Shown here one piece after another: positions 51,756 through 60,930 of a stretch of DNA of 64,000 nt; positions within the stretch are counted from its first letter, which is position 1; each line of letters opens with the position of its first letter. A program made the translations under genes and the position numbers. Below the pieces are notes generated by a model that was not told where the DNA came from, did not search any database, and saw nothing but the letters and a program-made list of their open reading frames with translations. The stretch spans positions 62,001-126,000 of the forward strand of contig JANWWZ010000006.1 in the NCBI GenBank assembly GCA_025057115.1, written 5' to 3'. This DNA comes from Bernardetiaceae bacterium (GTDB taxonomy: Bacteria > Bacteroidota > Bacteroidia > Cytophagales > Thermoflexibacteraceae).

Positions 51756-52787
51756 TCACTTGCGGAATACAATTTTATCTTTTGTATCAGCAAACATTAC
51801 ATCCTTTACCGTAGGTAGTTGCAAAAAGTCATGGGGAAATCCCAACTCAATTTTGCTGGCTTGGTCTAGGGTTGCCAGGTGCTCTGCAGGAATTTGCACT
51901 TGGAGACAAGCCAAACAATCGCGGATTTGTTCTAGATTGCGAGCTCCTAAAATGGGGATAATGTTATCGCCTTGTTGCCGCAGCCATGCCAGCGCTACCT
52001 GAGCAGGTGTCGCTCCAATGGCATTAGCTACTTGGCACACTACTTGAGCAATAGCTTGATTTCTGCTATTGTACTTAGGGCTCTTTTCCGTTAATCGAGC
52101 AGGTTGGTTTGTGGGGATTCCCTTGTTGTACTTTCCTGTGAGCATCCCTGCCCCTAGAGGAGACCAAGGGGTTACTGTCATGCCAAAGTGCTTAGCCATG
52201 GGCAATAAGTCGCGCTCGGCACTGCGTTGGATGAGACTGTATTCAATTTGCAGTCCTGCAAAGGCGGTCCAACCGCGCAGTTCAGCGAGGGTATTGCATT
52301 GAGCCACTATCCACGCAGGAGTATCGGAAATACCCACATAGAGCACTTTTCCCTGCCGTACTAAGTCATCCAATCCCCGCATGACCTCTTCAGGAGAGGT
52401 AGTAAAGTCCCACATGTGCACCCATAGAATGTCGATAAAGTCGGTTTGGAGTCTCCGCAGGCTGCCTTCTACGGAGCGAATCATGTTCTTGCGGTGGTTG
52501 CCGTTGGCATTAGGGTTGCTGCGATTGTCGTAAAGAGTGTACTTGGTAGCTACTACAAAATAGTCGCGGTCGGAGGCGATAAATTCACCTACCCATTTTT
52601 CGCTCGTGCCTTCTGTATAGCGGTTGGCAGTGTCGATAAAGTTGCCTCCTAAATGGGCATAAGCCTCAAATATTTTCTTGCTGGTTTCGTAGTCTGCACC
52701 AGTGTTCCACTCTGTTCCAAAAGTCATAGTACCTAAACAAAGCTCTGACACGCGCAGGCCTGTTTTGCCAAATAATTTGAACATCAT
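51756..52787 (-). CDS. Aldo/keto reductase
   Basis: A 343-residue AKR with the catalytic tetrad Asp52, Tyr57 (FIDTANRYTEG), Lys82 (ATKYTLY) and His124 (LWVHMWD). It reduces aldehydes or ketones with NADPH; the layout matches the AKR family near potassium-channel beta subunits and YghZ-type enzymes. Two adjacent ATGs are equally good starts. The substrate is unknown. Runs with the tadA gene downstream. Confidence 0.92.
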   Translation of the reverse strand: MMFKLFGKTGLRVSELCLGTMTFGTEWNTGADYETSKKIFEAYAHLGGNFIDTANRYTEGTSEKWVGEFIASDRDYFVVATKYTLYDNRSNPNANGNHRKNMIRSVEGSLRRLQTDFIDILWVHMWDFTTSPEEVMRGLDDLVRQGKVLYVGISDTPAWIVAQCNTLAELRGWTAFAGLQIEYSLIQRSAERDLLPMAKHFGMTVTPWSPLGAGMLTGKYNKGIPTNQPARLTEKSPKYNSRNQAIAQVVCQVANAIGATPAQVALAWLRQQGDNIIPILGARNLEQIRDCLACLQVQIPAEHLATLDQASKIELGFPHDFLQLPTVKDVMFADTKDKIVFRK

Positions 52788-52799
52788 AAGCAACAGCAG

Positions 52800-53327
52800 T
52801 TAATTTTTTAAACGATATTTTTCCAATGGAATCGTAATGCGTTCGTAGGTGATAAAAGCGTTAGGATATAGGGATTTAATTTGCGTGTAAAGAGCAAAAG
52901 CCTCGGTGCGGTAGAAAAAATTGCCCAACTTGACGCGAAAATTAGGCTGCTCGTAAACCAATTCGGGCTTTTCGGTGGTGATTTTTTGCAAATCTGAAAG
53001 CACTTTCGTTGCTTCTTGGCGGCTATTGCCAGAATAAACCACAATTCTGTAACCTTGAGAAAATTTGAGATTTCTGTTTGTGTTTGCCATCGCTTGGCGC
53101 AACGTATCTAATTGGGTTTGGATGGTATTGGTAATACTGACTTGCTCTGTGCTGGGCGGTGGCAAGTTTGTCTGCTCGGAAGGGTTGTTCAAAGTACTAG
53201 ACGGCTCGGGAAAATAAGGACGGTAAGGACTCAAATCCATTGAAAAGGAAGGTACCGTCTTGGGAACCCCACTTTTGCACCCAGCCAAAAAAAACAGCAC
53301 AGCACAAATGCTTACCAAAGGCTTCAT
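52800..53327 (-). CDS. SPOR-domain lipoprotein
   Basis: A 175-residue lipoprotein: signal peptide with lipobox LAGC, a proline/serine-rich linker (about 25-80), and a C-terminal SPOR-like domain (about 92-170, with GYRIVVYSGNSRQEATKVL, VRLGN-like NFRVKLGNFFYRTEAFALY). SPOR domains bind denuded peptidoglycan at division sites or elsewhere. Start at the ATG at 53327 because it opens the signal peptide. It is divergent from the type III PKS gene (52 bp). Confidence 0.85.
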   Translation of the reverse strand: MKPLVSICAVLFFLAGCKSGVPKTVPSFSMDLSPYRPYFPEPSSTLNNPSEQTNLPPPSTEQVSITNTIQTQLDTLRQAMANTNRNLKFSQGYRIVVYSGNSRQEATKVLSDLQKITTEKPELVYEQPNFRVKLGNFFYRTEAFALYTQIKSLYPNAFITYERITIPLEKYRLKN

Positions 53328-53378
53328 TTTCCTTTTTGTTTGGCTAAATTGATGCAAAATAAAAAAATCTATTGTTCG

Positions 53379-54494
53379 ATGCGCCAACCTCATATTACCG
53401 CTTTAGGCGTTGCAGTTCCTGCCTACCTAATTAAGCAAGAAGACGCTCCCGATTGGATAGCTACTTACTTGGCGCTTCCTGCTAAAGAATTGCGCAAACT
53501 TAAACTAATTTACCGCGCCAGTGGCATTGATACGCGTTATAGCGTCATTCCCGATTTTAGTTATACAACCCAAAGAGTGCTTTTTCCGTTGTCGGAGGAC
53601 TTGGAGCCTTTTCCTACCACTGCCCAGCGCATGCAAATATATCAACGCGAAGCACTTCCCTTAGCTCTCCAAGCCATTAGAAGTATGAATTTACCCAAAA
53701 ATTATTTGAGCCGAATTACTCACCTTATTGTAGTAAGCTGTACAGGCATGTACGCCCCTGGACTGGAAATAGACTTGATAAACGCCCTTTCTCTAACCCC
53801 TTGCGTCCAACGCCTTTGCGTTCACTTCATGGGTTGTTATGCCGCTTTCAGCGCTTTGAAAATTGCCGATGCCATCTGTAGGGCAGACCCTCAAGCCAAG
53901 GTGCTTATTGCTGATGTAGAGCTATGTACTTTGCATTTTCAGAAAGTGTACAACCAGGATCAATTGCTTGCTAATGCACTTTTTGCAGATGGAGCTGCTG
54001 CTGCATTAGTGGAATGTGTCTGCCCAGAGGAGGGATTGCTTTCACTGGAGGGTTTTTATAGCACCTTAGTACCCGCCGAGAGCAACTCAATGGCTTGGCA
54101 TATTAGCGACCATGGCTTTCAAATGCAACTTTCTTCATATGTGCCTTACATCATAGGCAGCGAGATTTACAGCTTTGTAGAAAAAATAAGACAAGATGCA
54201 AAAACCAACTTTGATTATTATGCCTTTCATCCAGGTGGCAAAAAAATACTACTTGAAATTGAGCAAGCCATCGGAATTACTGCCCAGCAAAATAGTTGGT
54301 CATACCAGGTAATGCGGCACTTTGGCAATATGTCTTCAGCAACTATTTTTTTCGTTTTGCAAAGGTTAATTGCCCAGCTCAAGGAGCGTTCCAGGCAAGA
54401 AGGCAAAACCCTTTTAGCCGCCGCTTTTGGACCAGGGCTTGTGGTGGAAGCTGCTGTGATGCAGATTAAAAACCTTCATTTTAGCCATGCCTAA
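53379..54494 (+). CDS. Type III polyketide synthase (chalcone/stilbene synthase family)
   Basis: About 371 residues from the ATG at 53379; ATGs at 53340 and 53352 are possible but leave almost no space to the divergent lipoprotein gene. The catalytic triad is complete: Cys121 (VSCTGMYAPG), His284 (AFHPGGKKIL) and Asn317 (GNMSSATIFF), plus the C-terminal AFGPGL motif. These enzymes extend an acyl-CoA with malonyl-CoA and cyclise it to pyrones, resorcinols or phloroglucinols. The stop overlaps a methyltransferase gene by 8 nt, so the product is probably methylated. Product identity is unknown. Confidence 0.95.
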   Translation: MRQPHITALGVAVPAYLIKQEDAPDWIATYLALPAKELRKLKLIYRASGIDTRYSVIPDFSYTTQRVLFPLSEDLEPFPTTAQRMQIYQREALPLALQAIRSMNLPKNYLSRITHLIVVSCTGMYAPGLEIDLINALSLTPCVQRLCVHFMGCYAAFSALKIADAICRADPQAKVLIADVELCTLHFQKVYNQDQLLANALFADGAAAALVECVCPEEGLLSLEGFYSTLVPAESNSMAWHISDHGFQMQLSSYVPYIIGSEIYSFVEKIRQDAKTNFDYYAFHPGGKKILLEIEQAIGITAQQNSWSYQVMRHFGNMSSATIFFVLQRLIAQLKERSRQEGKTLLAAAFGPGLVVEAAVMQIKNLHFSHA

Positions 54495-55188
54495 CTTTGC
54501 TTGCCGCAGCCTACAGCCTGAGCTGATAGACGATTTCACCTTGAGTGGTGAAACATTGTCCCGAAACCTTCGCGAACTGGAGTACATCAATGCCTACTTA
54601 GGCGGTAATGCAGTAACTCTCAAAGGGGTCAAATACTTTGTAAAGCGATTGGGCACCCCTATTTCCATCGCTGATGTAGGTTGTGGCGGAGGAGATACAC
54701 TTGGCTATCTTTCTCGATGGGCCGGGCGCTATCGCTACACCTTGCAGCTCTCTGGCTATGACGCCAATCCTTTCATAGTGGAATACGCCTTGAAGCGCCA
54801 TCAGGACTATCCCGATATTAGGTACTACTGCCTTGACGTTTGGTCAAAGGAATTTGAACAAGTGCAACCCGATGTATTTTTGCTTAGCTTGTTTTGCCAT
54901 CACTTTGGAGATGAACAATTGAAAACACTACTTGCTAGACTGCTGCATCAAGCGCGGAAAGGAATTATTATCAATGATTTGCAACGGCATCCAATGGCTT
55001 ATTATAGCATTCGCTGGCTGGCTCGATTGCTAGGAGGATCCCATTTACTACAACACGATGCCCCTCTTTCCGTGTTGAAAGGATTTCGAAAAGAAGAACT
55101 GCAAACCTTGTTACAGGAAATTGCTCCGAAAAAATTTCAAATTAGTTGGCATTGGGCGTTTCGCTACTTGGTGATAATTGAGAAGTAA
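54487..55188 (+). CDS. SAM-dependent methyltransferase linked to the type III PKS
   Basis: A 233-residue class I methyltransferase with the SAM-binding motif [15 protein letters not shown] (about 61-75), acidic end of strand 2 (SGYDANPF), and a C-terminal active-site region ([23 protein letters not shown]). It overlaps the PKS gene by 8 nt, strong evidence that it methylates the PKS product or an intermediate. The His-rich stretch after motif II is seen in O-methyltransferases of phenolic compounds. Its last 47 nt overlap the convergent DnaJ gene. Confidence 0.9.
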   Translation: MPNFACRSLQPELIDDFTLSGETLSRNLRELEYINAYLGGNAVTLKGVKYFVKRLGTPISIADVGCGGGDTLGYLSRWAGRYRYTLQLSGYDANPFIVEYALKRHQDYPDIRYYCLDVWSKEFEQVQPDVFLLSLFCHHFGDEQLKTLLARLLHQARKGIIINDLQRHPMAYYSIRWLARLLGGSHLLQHDAPLSVLKGFRKEELQTLLQEIAPKKFQISWHWAFRYLVIIEK

Positions 55189-56260
55189 TGTAACTTTCGC
55201 AGAAATAATCTAAAGATTCATCGCGCAAGCGGCGGTTGAGCTTTTTGGCTACATTCCAATCACGGCAAGCATTCCCTAGTTGAGTTAAATTGACGTAAGC
55301 CCATGCTCGGCGATAGTACCACTCCCCATTGCGTGGGTTGCACAAAATAGCCTTGGAGTAGGCTTCTACTTCAGCGGCGTAGTTTTCTTCTGCATTGGCG
55401 ATAATGCCTAAATTAGCGTATACGGCTTCATCAGCCATGCCTCGGCGAATCATTTCTTGGAGAATTACTTTTGCCTCAGGAGGCGATTGGCTGGTATAAA
55501 GCAACAGCACTGCGGCGCGCATCCATTTTTGTTTATCAGTAGGCATTTGGTTAAAGGCATAGAGGAAGTCTATGCGTGCCGAGTCAGCTTTTTGTAAATG
55601 AGCATTTGCCACAGCGCGATAGAAGTAAAATTCAGGAGAGGAAATAGGGGCATTGTCAATGGCGGCTTGAATAAAATTGCGCCCTTGCTCATAAAAACCA
55701 AAATATTCGATATAGATTTTGCCGCGCAAAAACAGGGCGCGAAAATAGTAAGGGTCAGTGGTGAGCCCTTGGGTGAGGTAGTGTTCGGCAGCTAAGTAAT
55801 CGCCTTCTTGATAGGCTTGATATGCCCAGTAGTAATTCACTCGCCCAATAAAGTCAAACACTGAATAGACGATAAAAAACATATATCCCACAAAGGCAAT
55901 GGCTATCCAAGGGGCAGCTTTGAGGTAGCGCTCGTACTCAGCTTGCTCTTGAGGCGACATAGGACGCGGACGAGGTCTTCTCCGCATGGGCGGCGTCCAT
56001 GTCCATTGAGGACGATAGAACACTACGGGTCTTGGCTGATATCCCAGCCGAAGCATATTGTCGTAGCGAGCCTTTTTTTCTGGGTTGCTCAAACACTGGT
56101 AAGCGTGATTAATTGCTTTGAATTTTTCTTCCGCTTGCGGGTCACCAGGATTGCGGTCAGGATGGTATTGAAGCGCTAGTTTTTTAAAAGCGGCTTTTAC
56201 CTCTGCAATAGAGGCGAAGTTAGGTAGCCCTAGCGCCTCGTAAAGATTGACCATCGGCAT
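55142..56260 (-). CDS. Membrane-anchored J-domain protein with TPR repeats
   Basis: About 372 residues from the ATG at 56260. An N-terminal J domain (about 4-70, HPD at 33-35, YHPDRNPGD) recruits Hsp70 (DnaK). A basic, proline/arginine-rich linker (about 75-100) leads to one transmembrane helix (115-137), then TPR-like helical repeats (about 145-355: [38 protein letters not shown]). Topology puts either the J domain or the TPRs in the cytoplasm; the J domain is expected there. It may be a membrane co-chaperone. The last 47 nt overlap the methyltransferase. Confidence 0.88.
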   Translation of the reverse strand: MPMVNLYEALGLPNFASIAEVKAAFKKLALQYHPDRNPGDPQAEEKFKAINHAYQCLSNPEKKARYDNMLRLGYQPRPVVFYRPQWTWTPPMRRRPRPRPMSPQEQAEYERYLKAAPWIAIAFVGYMFFIVYSVFDFIGRVNYYWAYQAYQEGDYLAAEHYLTQGLTTDPYYFRALFLRGKIYIEYFGFYEQGRNFIQAAIDNAPISSPEFYFYRAVANAHLQKADSARIDFLYAFNQMPTDKQKWMRAAVLLLYTSQSPPEAKVILQEMIRRGMADEAVYANLGIIANAEENYAAEVEAYSKAILCNPRNGEWYYRRAWAYVNLTQLGNACRDWNVAKKLNRRLRDESLDYFCESYITSQLSPSSETPNAN

Positions 56261-56302
56261 ATTTTTGAGGAAAATTACTATGTTTTTTACAAAAAAACTC
56301 CT

Positions 56303-56872
56303 ATGCCTGCCCGCTTGTTGCTCTTGGACAATTACGACTCTTTTACTTACAACTTGGCGCAACTGATTGAAGAAAATTTTATGGGTCAGTTTGATGTGCG
56401 CACCTATGATGCAATTTCACTTGCCCAAGTAGGGGATTATGACAAAATTATTTTCTCCCCTGGTCCAGGAGTTCCTTCGGAAATTCCACTCATGCAACAA
56501 ATTTTACTTACCTATGGGGCTAGCAAGTCTATTTTAGGAGTTTGTTTAGGTCACCAAGCCATTGCTGAAAGTTTTGGCGCAAGGTTGTATAACCTGCCAA
56601 AGGTACAGCACGGCTTGCGAATCCCACTGCAAGTGACAGAGCCGCAAGAACTACTTTTCAAAGGTTTGCCGCGCCAGTTTTACGTCGGTTTATATCACTC
56701 TTGGGCAGTAACTGACTTGCCTGCGTGCTTAAAAACAACAGCCATAAGTGCCAATGGCGTAGTAATGGCTATTGCTCATCAGAGTTACGACATCAGAGGT
56801 GTTCAATTTCACCCTGAGTCGTTTATGACGCAATACGGAGCAGAGATGTTGCAAAATTGGCTAAGTAGTTAG
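56303..56872 (+). CDS. pabA: Glutamine amidotransferase, anthranilate/aminodeoxychorismate synthase component II
   Basis: A 189-residue class I glutamine amidotransferase with catalytic Cys81 (GVCLGHQ), His170 and Glu172 (FHPES), and the start [13 protein letters not shown] typical of TrpG/PabA. It supplies ammonia from glutamine to chorismate for tryptophan (with TrpE) or folate (with PabB). Neither partner is adjacent, so the pathway cannot be chosen; the symbol is provisional. The gene is divergent from the DnaJ-TPR gene and ends before a perfect hairpin. Confidence 0.88.
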   Translation: MPARLLLLDNYDSFTYNLAQLIEENFMGQFDVRTYDAISLAQVGDYDKIIFSPGPGVPSEIPLMQQILLTYGASKSILGVCLGHQAIAESFGARLYNLPKVQHGLRIPLQVTEPQELLFKGLPRQFYVGLYHSWAVTDLPACLKTTAISANGVVMAIAHQSYDIRGVQFHPESFMTQYGAEMLQNWLSS

Positions 56873-56879
56873 CGCAAGG

Positions 56880-56905
56880 CTGTCGCTTGTAGCAACAAGC
56901 GACAG
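56880..56905. terminator. Perfect hairpin between convergent genes
   Basis: Arms CTGTCGCTTGT and ACAAGCGACAG pair over 11 bp around an AGCA loop, in the 42-bp gap between pabA and the convergent ALDH7 gene. No T-run follows on either strand, so it is probably a shared bidirectional stop or stabiliser. Confidence 0.6.
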
Positions 56906-56914
56906 GGGAAAATG

Positions 56915-58474
56915 TCATATTTCAAATTTGATGCCTTGCGCTAAAGGCAGCGATGAAGAGAAATTAATTGTATTGGTTTGACGGCGCATGTAGGCTTTCC
57001 AAGCATCAGAGCCAGATTCGCGTCCTCCGCCTGTTTCTTTTTCTCCTCCAAAGGCTCCGCCGATTTCAGCTCCTGATGTACCTATATTCACATTAGCAAT
57101 GCCGCAGTCCGAGCCCCAGGCACTTAAAAACGTTTCCGCTTGCCGCAAGTGATCGGTAAAAATGGCCGAGGAGAGCCCTTGCCTTACATTGTTTTGCAGA
57201 TCAATAGCGTTTTGGACATGGCCGCGATACTTGATAAGGTACAAAATCGGCGCAAAGGTTTCCTCCTGCACGGTGGGATAATGATTTTCAGCTTCTACAA
57301 TAGCTGGCTCTACGTAATTAGGTCCAAGAGTAGGTATTAACTTGCCACCTATTAGCAATTTCCCTCCTTCGGCTTGCACTTGCTCAAGGGCTTTTTGAAA
57401 ATTGCTCACTGCCGCTGCATCAATGAGTGGACCGACGAGCGTGTCAGGCTCTAAAGGATTGCCGATTTTGATTCGTTGATAGACCTTCACCAAGTGGTCG
57501 CGTACATCATCGTAGACATCTTCATGTACAATGAGGCGGCGGGTAGTGGTGCAGCGCTGTCCACAAGTGCCTACTGCTCCAAATACTACGGCGCGTATGG
57601 CTAAATCCAAATTGGCATGTTCGGTGATAATAACAGCATTGTTACCACCTAGTTCGAGAATGGTTTTTCCCAGCCGAGCAGCTACTGCCTGAGCGACTTT
57701 CTTGCCCATGCGCACTGAGCCAGTGGCGGAAATAAGTGGCAGGCGACTATCGCGTGCAAGCATTTCTCCCAAAGAGGGTCCGCCGATGAGCAAATTGAAA
57801 ATGCCTTCAGGTAAATGATTTTCTTTCAACACTTTGCCGATAATGTGCTGGCAAGCAATAGCGCACAAAGGAGTTTTTTCTGAAGGTTTCCATATGCACA
57901 CATTTCCACATACAGCCGCAATCATGGCATTCCACGACCACACTGCCACAGGGAAGTTAAATGCCGAGATAATTCCTATTATGCCCAAGGGATGCCATTG
58001 CTCGTACATGCGATGTTCTGGACGTTCAGAGTGCATGGTGAGCCCATAGAGCTGGCGCGAAAGTCCTGTAGCAAAATCGCATATGTCTATCATTTCTTGC
58101 ACTTCGCCCAGTCCTTCTTGAAGGATTTTTCCCACTTCAAGAGTCACTAAGGTGCCTAACGCCTCTTTGTGTTGCCTGAGCGCTTGACCTATTTGTCGGA
58201 CAATCTCACCGCGTTGAGGGGCGGGGATGCGTCGCCATAACTTAAAAGCCTCTTGTGCTTTTTCTACCACTAATTCGTAGTCGTCCTTATCAGCTATTTT
58301 GACCGATGCTAGCAATTGCCCATCGATAGGTGAAAAAATATTGCGCGTAGGAGCGCTTGGCTGTCCTCCCCACTGCAAACCAGTGCTGTAGGCAGGGTTT
58401 ACAGGTTGGATGCCTAAGGTTTCCAACAACTGACTTACTTGCTGGTGGTACACTGAAACTGCTGTTTCCATCAT
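56915..58474 (-). CDS. Aldehyde dehydrogenase, ALDH7/antiquitin type (piperideine-6-carboxylate dehydrogenase)
   Basis: A 519-residue NAD-dependent dehydrogenase. Catalytic Cys308 (GTCGQRCTTTRR) and Glu274 (LELGGNN) are present, and NIGTSGAEIGGAFGGEKETGGG with RESGSDAWKAYMRR is the ALDH7 C-terminal signature. ALDH7 enzymes (AmaB, antiquitin) oxidise alpha-aminoadipic semialdehyde/piperideine-6-carboxylate in lysine breakdown and other aldehydes. No other lysine-catabolism gene is nearby. Start has two adjacent ATGs. Confidence 0.93.
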   Translation of the reverse strand: MMETAVSVYHQQVSQLLETLGIQPVNPAYSTGLQWGGQPSAPTRNIFSPIDGQLLASVKIADKDDYELVVEKAQEAFKLWRRIPAPQRGEIVRQIGQALRQHKEALGTLVTLEVGKILQEGLGEVQEMIDICDFATGLSRQLYGLTMHSERPEHRMYEQWHPLGIIGIISAFNFPVAVWSWNAMIAAVCGNVCIWKPSEKTPLCAIACQHIIGKVLKENHLPEGIFNLLIGGPSLGEMLARDSRLPLISATGSVRMGKKVAQAVAARLGKTILELGGNNAVIITEHANLDLAIRAVVFGAVGTCGQRCTTTRRLIVHEDVYDDVRDHLVKVYQRIKIGNPLEPDTLVGPLIDAAAVSNFQKALEQVQAEGGKLLIGGKLIPTLGPNYVEPAIVEAENHYPTVQEETFAPILYLIKYRGHVQNAIDLQNNVRQGLSSAIFTDHLRQAETFLSAWGSDCGIANVNIGTSGAEIGGAFGGEKETGGGRESGSDAWKAYMRRQTNTINFSSSLPLAQGIKFEI

Positions 58475-58572
58475 TTTCCTTGCATAAACTAAAGCAAAAG
58501 TAACAAAACTGCAGTGGCAGTTTTTGTTATCAACTTGTAAAAAGGTAACTTTAAACCATCTAAGATGGCACT

Positions 58573-59487
58573 ATGAACTTGCTATCAGATTCAATTATTC
58601 CTATCGATATCCAGCGGGAGTTACCTTTTGCTGTCAATGCTCAGGTAGCATCTTTGCCAGAAGAAGTGCAGAGAGAATTTTTGCAAGAGTACCGCCGCCG
58701 TGCTAAAAATATTATCATTCCCTACATCCTACATTTTTTTGTTCCTGCCCACTACCTTTACTTAGATAAACTTGTCATGCAATTGCTATTTTGGTTTACT
58801 CTTGGAGGATTGGGTCTTTGGTGGTTCATAGATATTTTCCGCATTCCTTCCCTTGTTAAAAGGCGCAACGCTGAAATAGCAGATGAAGTGCTGCGGGATC
58901 TCTTACTGCGCCATGGCAAAAAACAAACAAGGCAAAAAGCAACTGTTTTAGATCCTCAACCGCGTCCTTTAAATGTTGCCTTTGACCCCACGCGGATTAC
59001 TTTGGATAACCTTCAAGTGGGTTATTTACTGGATTATGGATTGAAAACTTGGCAAGTGGTCAATCAAATTCAGTATGATTGGAATGATGGCACTTCAGAA
59101 CGAGAGTACAAACTACTTTCTGAAAATGAGGTGCTTTATTTGTCTTTGTGGCGCGAAGGAGCCTTGCTGGAGTGCCGCATCGGAAGAGCGATAAACGTTT
59201 ACGCTATTGATGCTCAACTAGATATAATCATACAACGCGAAGGAACTCCCCCCAGTTTTCTTCGCTATGCTGACTTTGCTTTGTACAGGGAAAAAAGGTA
59301 CGCGGGGTATGCCTTTAACCAGGCTCAAGGAAACAAGGCAGTCAAAATAGTGGCATGGGATTACATGGACAAAACCCACACTTATCACTTGCGCATTGCC
59401 TGCAATGAATATCAAAATTTTTTTGCTCTCTTCTCCAAACGAGTAAGCGAAATTGAGTTTTCTGAAATCCTTCCCAAAAGCCAATGA
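58573..59487 (+). CDS. TM2-domain protein with DUF4178
   Basis: About 304 residues. The N-terminal part (1-45) is soluble; a TM2-type pair of membrane helices spans about 48-92 (YILHFFVPAHYLYLDK, TLGGLGLWWFIDIF); a beta-rich C-terminal region (about 138-290) with LDNLQVGYLLDYGLKTWQVV looks like DUF4178. TM2 proteins sit in the inner membrane; DUF4178 is often found in systems linked to phage-shock or membrane stress, but the function of this combination is not known. ATG at 58573. Confidence 0.8.
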   Translation: MNLLSDSIIPIDIQRELPFAVNAQVASLPEEVQREFLQEYRRRAKNIIIPYILHFFVPAHYLYLDKLVMQLLFWFTLGGLGLWWFIDIFRIPSLVKRRNAEIADEVLRDLLLRHGKKQTRQKATVLDPQPRPLNVAFDPTRITLDNLQVGYLLDYGLKTWQVVNQIQYDWNDGTSEREYKLLSENEVLYLSLWREGALLECRIGRAINVYAIDAQLDIIIQREGTPPSFLRYADFALYREKRYAGYAFNQAQGNKAVKIVAWDYMDKTHTYHLRIACNEYQNFFALFSKRVSEIEFSEILPKSQ

Positions 59488-59747
59488 ATGCGAGCGTTTT
59501 TAAAACTTTTCTAATAAAAGTTCTTTGCTTGATAAAAATTTGCAACTTTGCTCGATTTTAGGCAAGGATTGTAAAAAAACGCCCAATTCGGCAACATTTC
59601 TGAATGATTTCGCGGTTGCTGCTGGATAGGATAATTGTCATTCATTTGGAATGAGCTGTTGTTATTTTAACTTGCACAGGGCAGTTTCCCATCCTCTTCT
59701 TGGCAAAACACTTTGGCAACTAACTCGGTTACCTAGTTGTGAGAAAT

Positions 59748-60296
59748 ATGCGGCTTTGGCTACTGCTTCTGGCAGTGCAACTAACTCATTGCAATCCCGA
59801 TAAGTACAAAAAAGTGAGCACTGAAGAGGTACACTTTGGCACTTCAGCAAGTTCAGTATTGTTTTTTAAAAATGTAAGGCAGATTTTCTATGAGCGCCAA
59901 GAAAATAAGGCTGCCAAAGCTATCATTTATCGCCTTAGAGAACGGGCAAGAGATGCTAGCATACCTTTGCTTTATCCGACAATTGTACTACTATGGGCGC
60001 AGGATGAGGCAAGTGTAATTCTGGAGAAAAACGAGTTTCTCGCCCATACAGATACGCTGTGTTTTATTTGGGAGGATACTGCTCGCCACCTTTCGGGTCA
60101 ATACGTTTTTCCTAATGGGGATCGGCGCTCGCATTACAAGTTAGCCGCTCAGCTTTACCATAGTATTCAGGAAAAGCATTTGTTGTGGCTTAAAACTGAT
60201 TCGGCAAACATTCCATTTTTTACTACTGAACACCAACGCGAACCTTTTCGCAAAACGATGATAGATTACTTTCGCCTAGTCAACGTCCTGCGATGA
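59748..60296 (+). CDS. Lipoprotein of unknown function
   Basis: A 182-residue protein from the ATG at 59748 (an upstream GTG is possible). The signal peptide ends in a lipobox-like LTHC (Cys15). The mature part has no motif I can name; it is helical in the middle (RQIFYERQENKAAKAIIYRLRERARD) with a WLKTDSANIPFF segment near the end. It ends 5 bp before the convergent globin gene. The 251 bp upstream hold no clear feature besides an AT-rich weak hairpin. Confidence 0.6.
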   Translation: MRLWLLLLAVQLTHCNPDKYKKVSTEEVHFGTSASSVLFFKNVRQIFYERQENKAAKAIIYRLRERARDASIPLLYPTIVLLWAQDEASVILEKNEFLAHTDTLCFIWEDTARHLSGQYVFPNGDRRSHYKLAAQLYHSIQEKHLLWLKTDSANIPFFTTEHQREPFRKTMIDYFRLVNVLR

Positions 60297-60300
60297 TTAA

Positions 60301-60744
60301 TTACTTGTTCTTATGTGCTTTTTCTTGCACGCTTTTAATGTTAGCTGCAATGGCATTACCTATAGCTTCCATTACTTCTCGCCATGCTTGAGTATGTTCA
60401 GGTTTCCAGCGCTCTCCTCTTACTTCCGCAATTGTTTCTACCAACAGCTTAATAAAAGGTTTGAAATACTCGGGTTGTACGCCGTATTTTACATGGCGCA
60501 TAGCTAAGGAGCGCACTTCTTCAGCTATTTGGTCTATTTTGTTGAGCTTGGTTACTACCAGCGTAATGGCAAAAGCCAGCTTGCGATGCTGGTCGTGAGG
60601 ATTATTTTTAAATAACTTTTTGTAGGCAGGGTATTGCTGAAAAAGGCGATTATAAAACCTCTCACCTATTTCAGGACCATGACCAATAAGCTCTGCCCAT
60701 GTATCCTTAACTATTTGAATGCTTTCGGGATTAACAGTTTGCAT
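60301..60744 (-). CDS. Single-domain globin
   Basis: A 147-residue three-on-three globin-like haem protein. The proximal histidine is His84 in MRHVKYGVQPEY (the pattern matches flavohaemoglobin and single-domain bacterial haemoglobins), with a Gln/His at the distal position (NPHDQHRKLAFAI, about 48-60). It has no reductase domain. Such globins bind O2 or NO and may detoxify nitric oxide. The ATG at 60744 fits the conserved start; longer frames add a hydrophobic stretch with no match. It is convergent with the lipoprotein gene. Confidence 0.9.
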   Translation of the reverse strand: MQTVNPESIQIVKDTWAELIGHGPEIGERFYNRLFQQYPAYKKLFKNNPHDQHRKLAFAITLVVTKLNKIDQIAEEVRSLAMRHVKYGVQPEYFKPFIKLLVETIAEVRGERWKPEHTQAWREVMEAIGNAIAANIKSVQEKAHKNK

Positions 60745-60930
60745 GGCGTTGTTTCGGGTTATTCGTGAAAAGGTACAAATGTTTTTGGAAAAAAACACTA
60801 AAAGAGTCGCAAAAAATATCAAGAGCAGTAAATTTAGGTTAGATATGTGCTGTGCAAACTAACTGTGAAGCACTATAAGTGCACTAAAGGGCCTGCAATT
60901 TAATGCATATGTTGCAAAATGCATCTAAAT

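Noticed and set aside
59488-59738. AT-rich hairpin region as a terminator or small RNA
   Set aside because: The stem is short and A/T only; no clear terminator or RNA signature.
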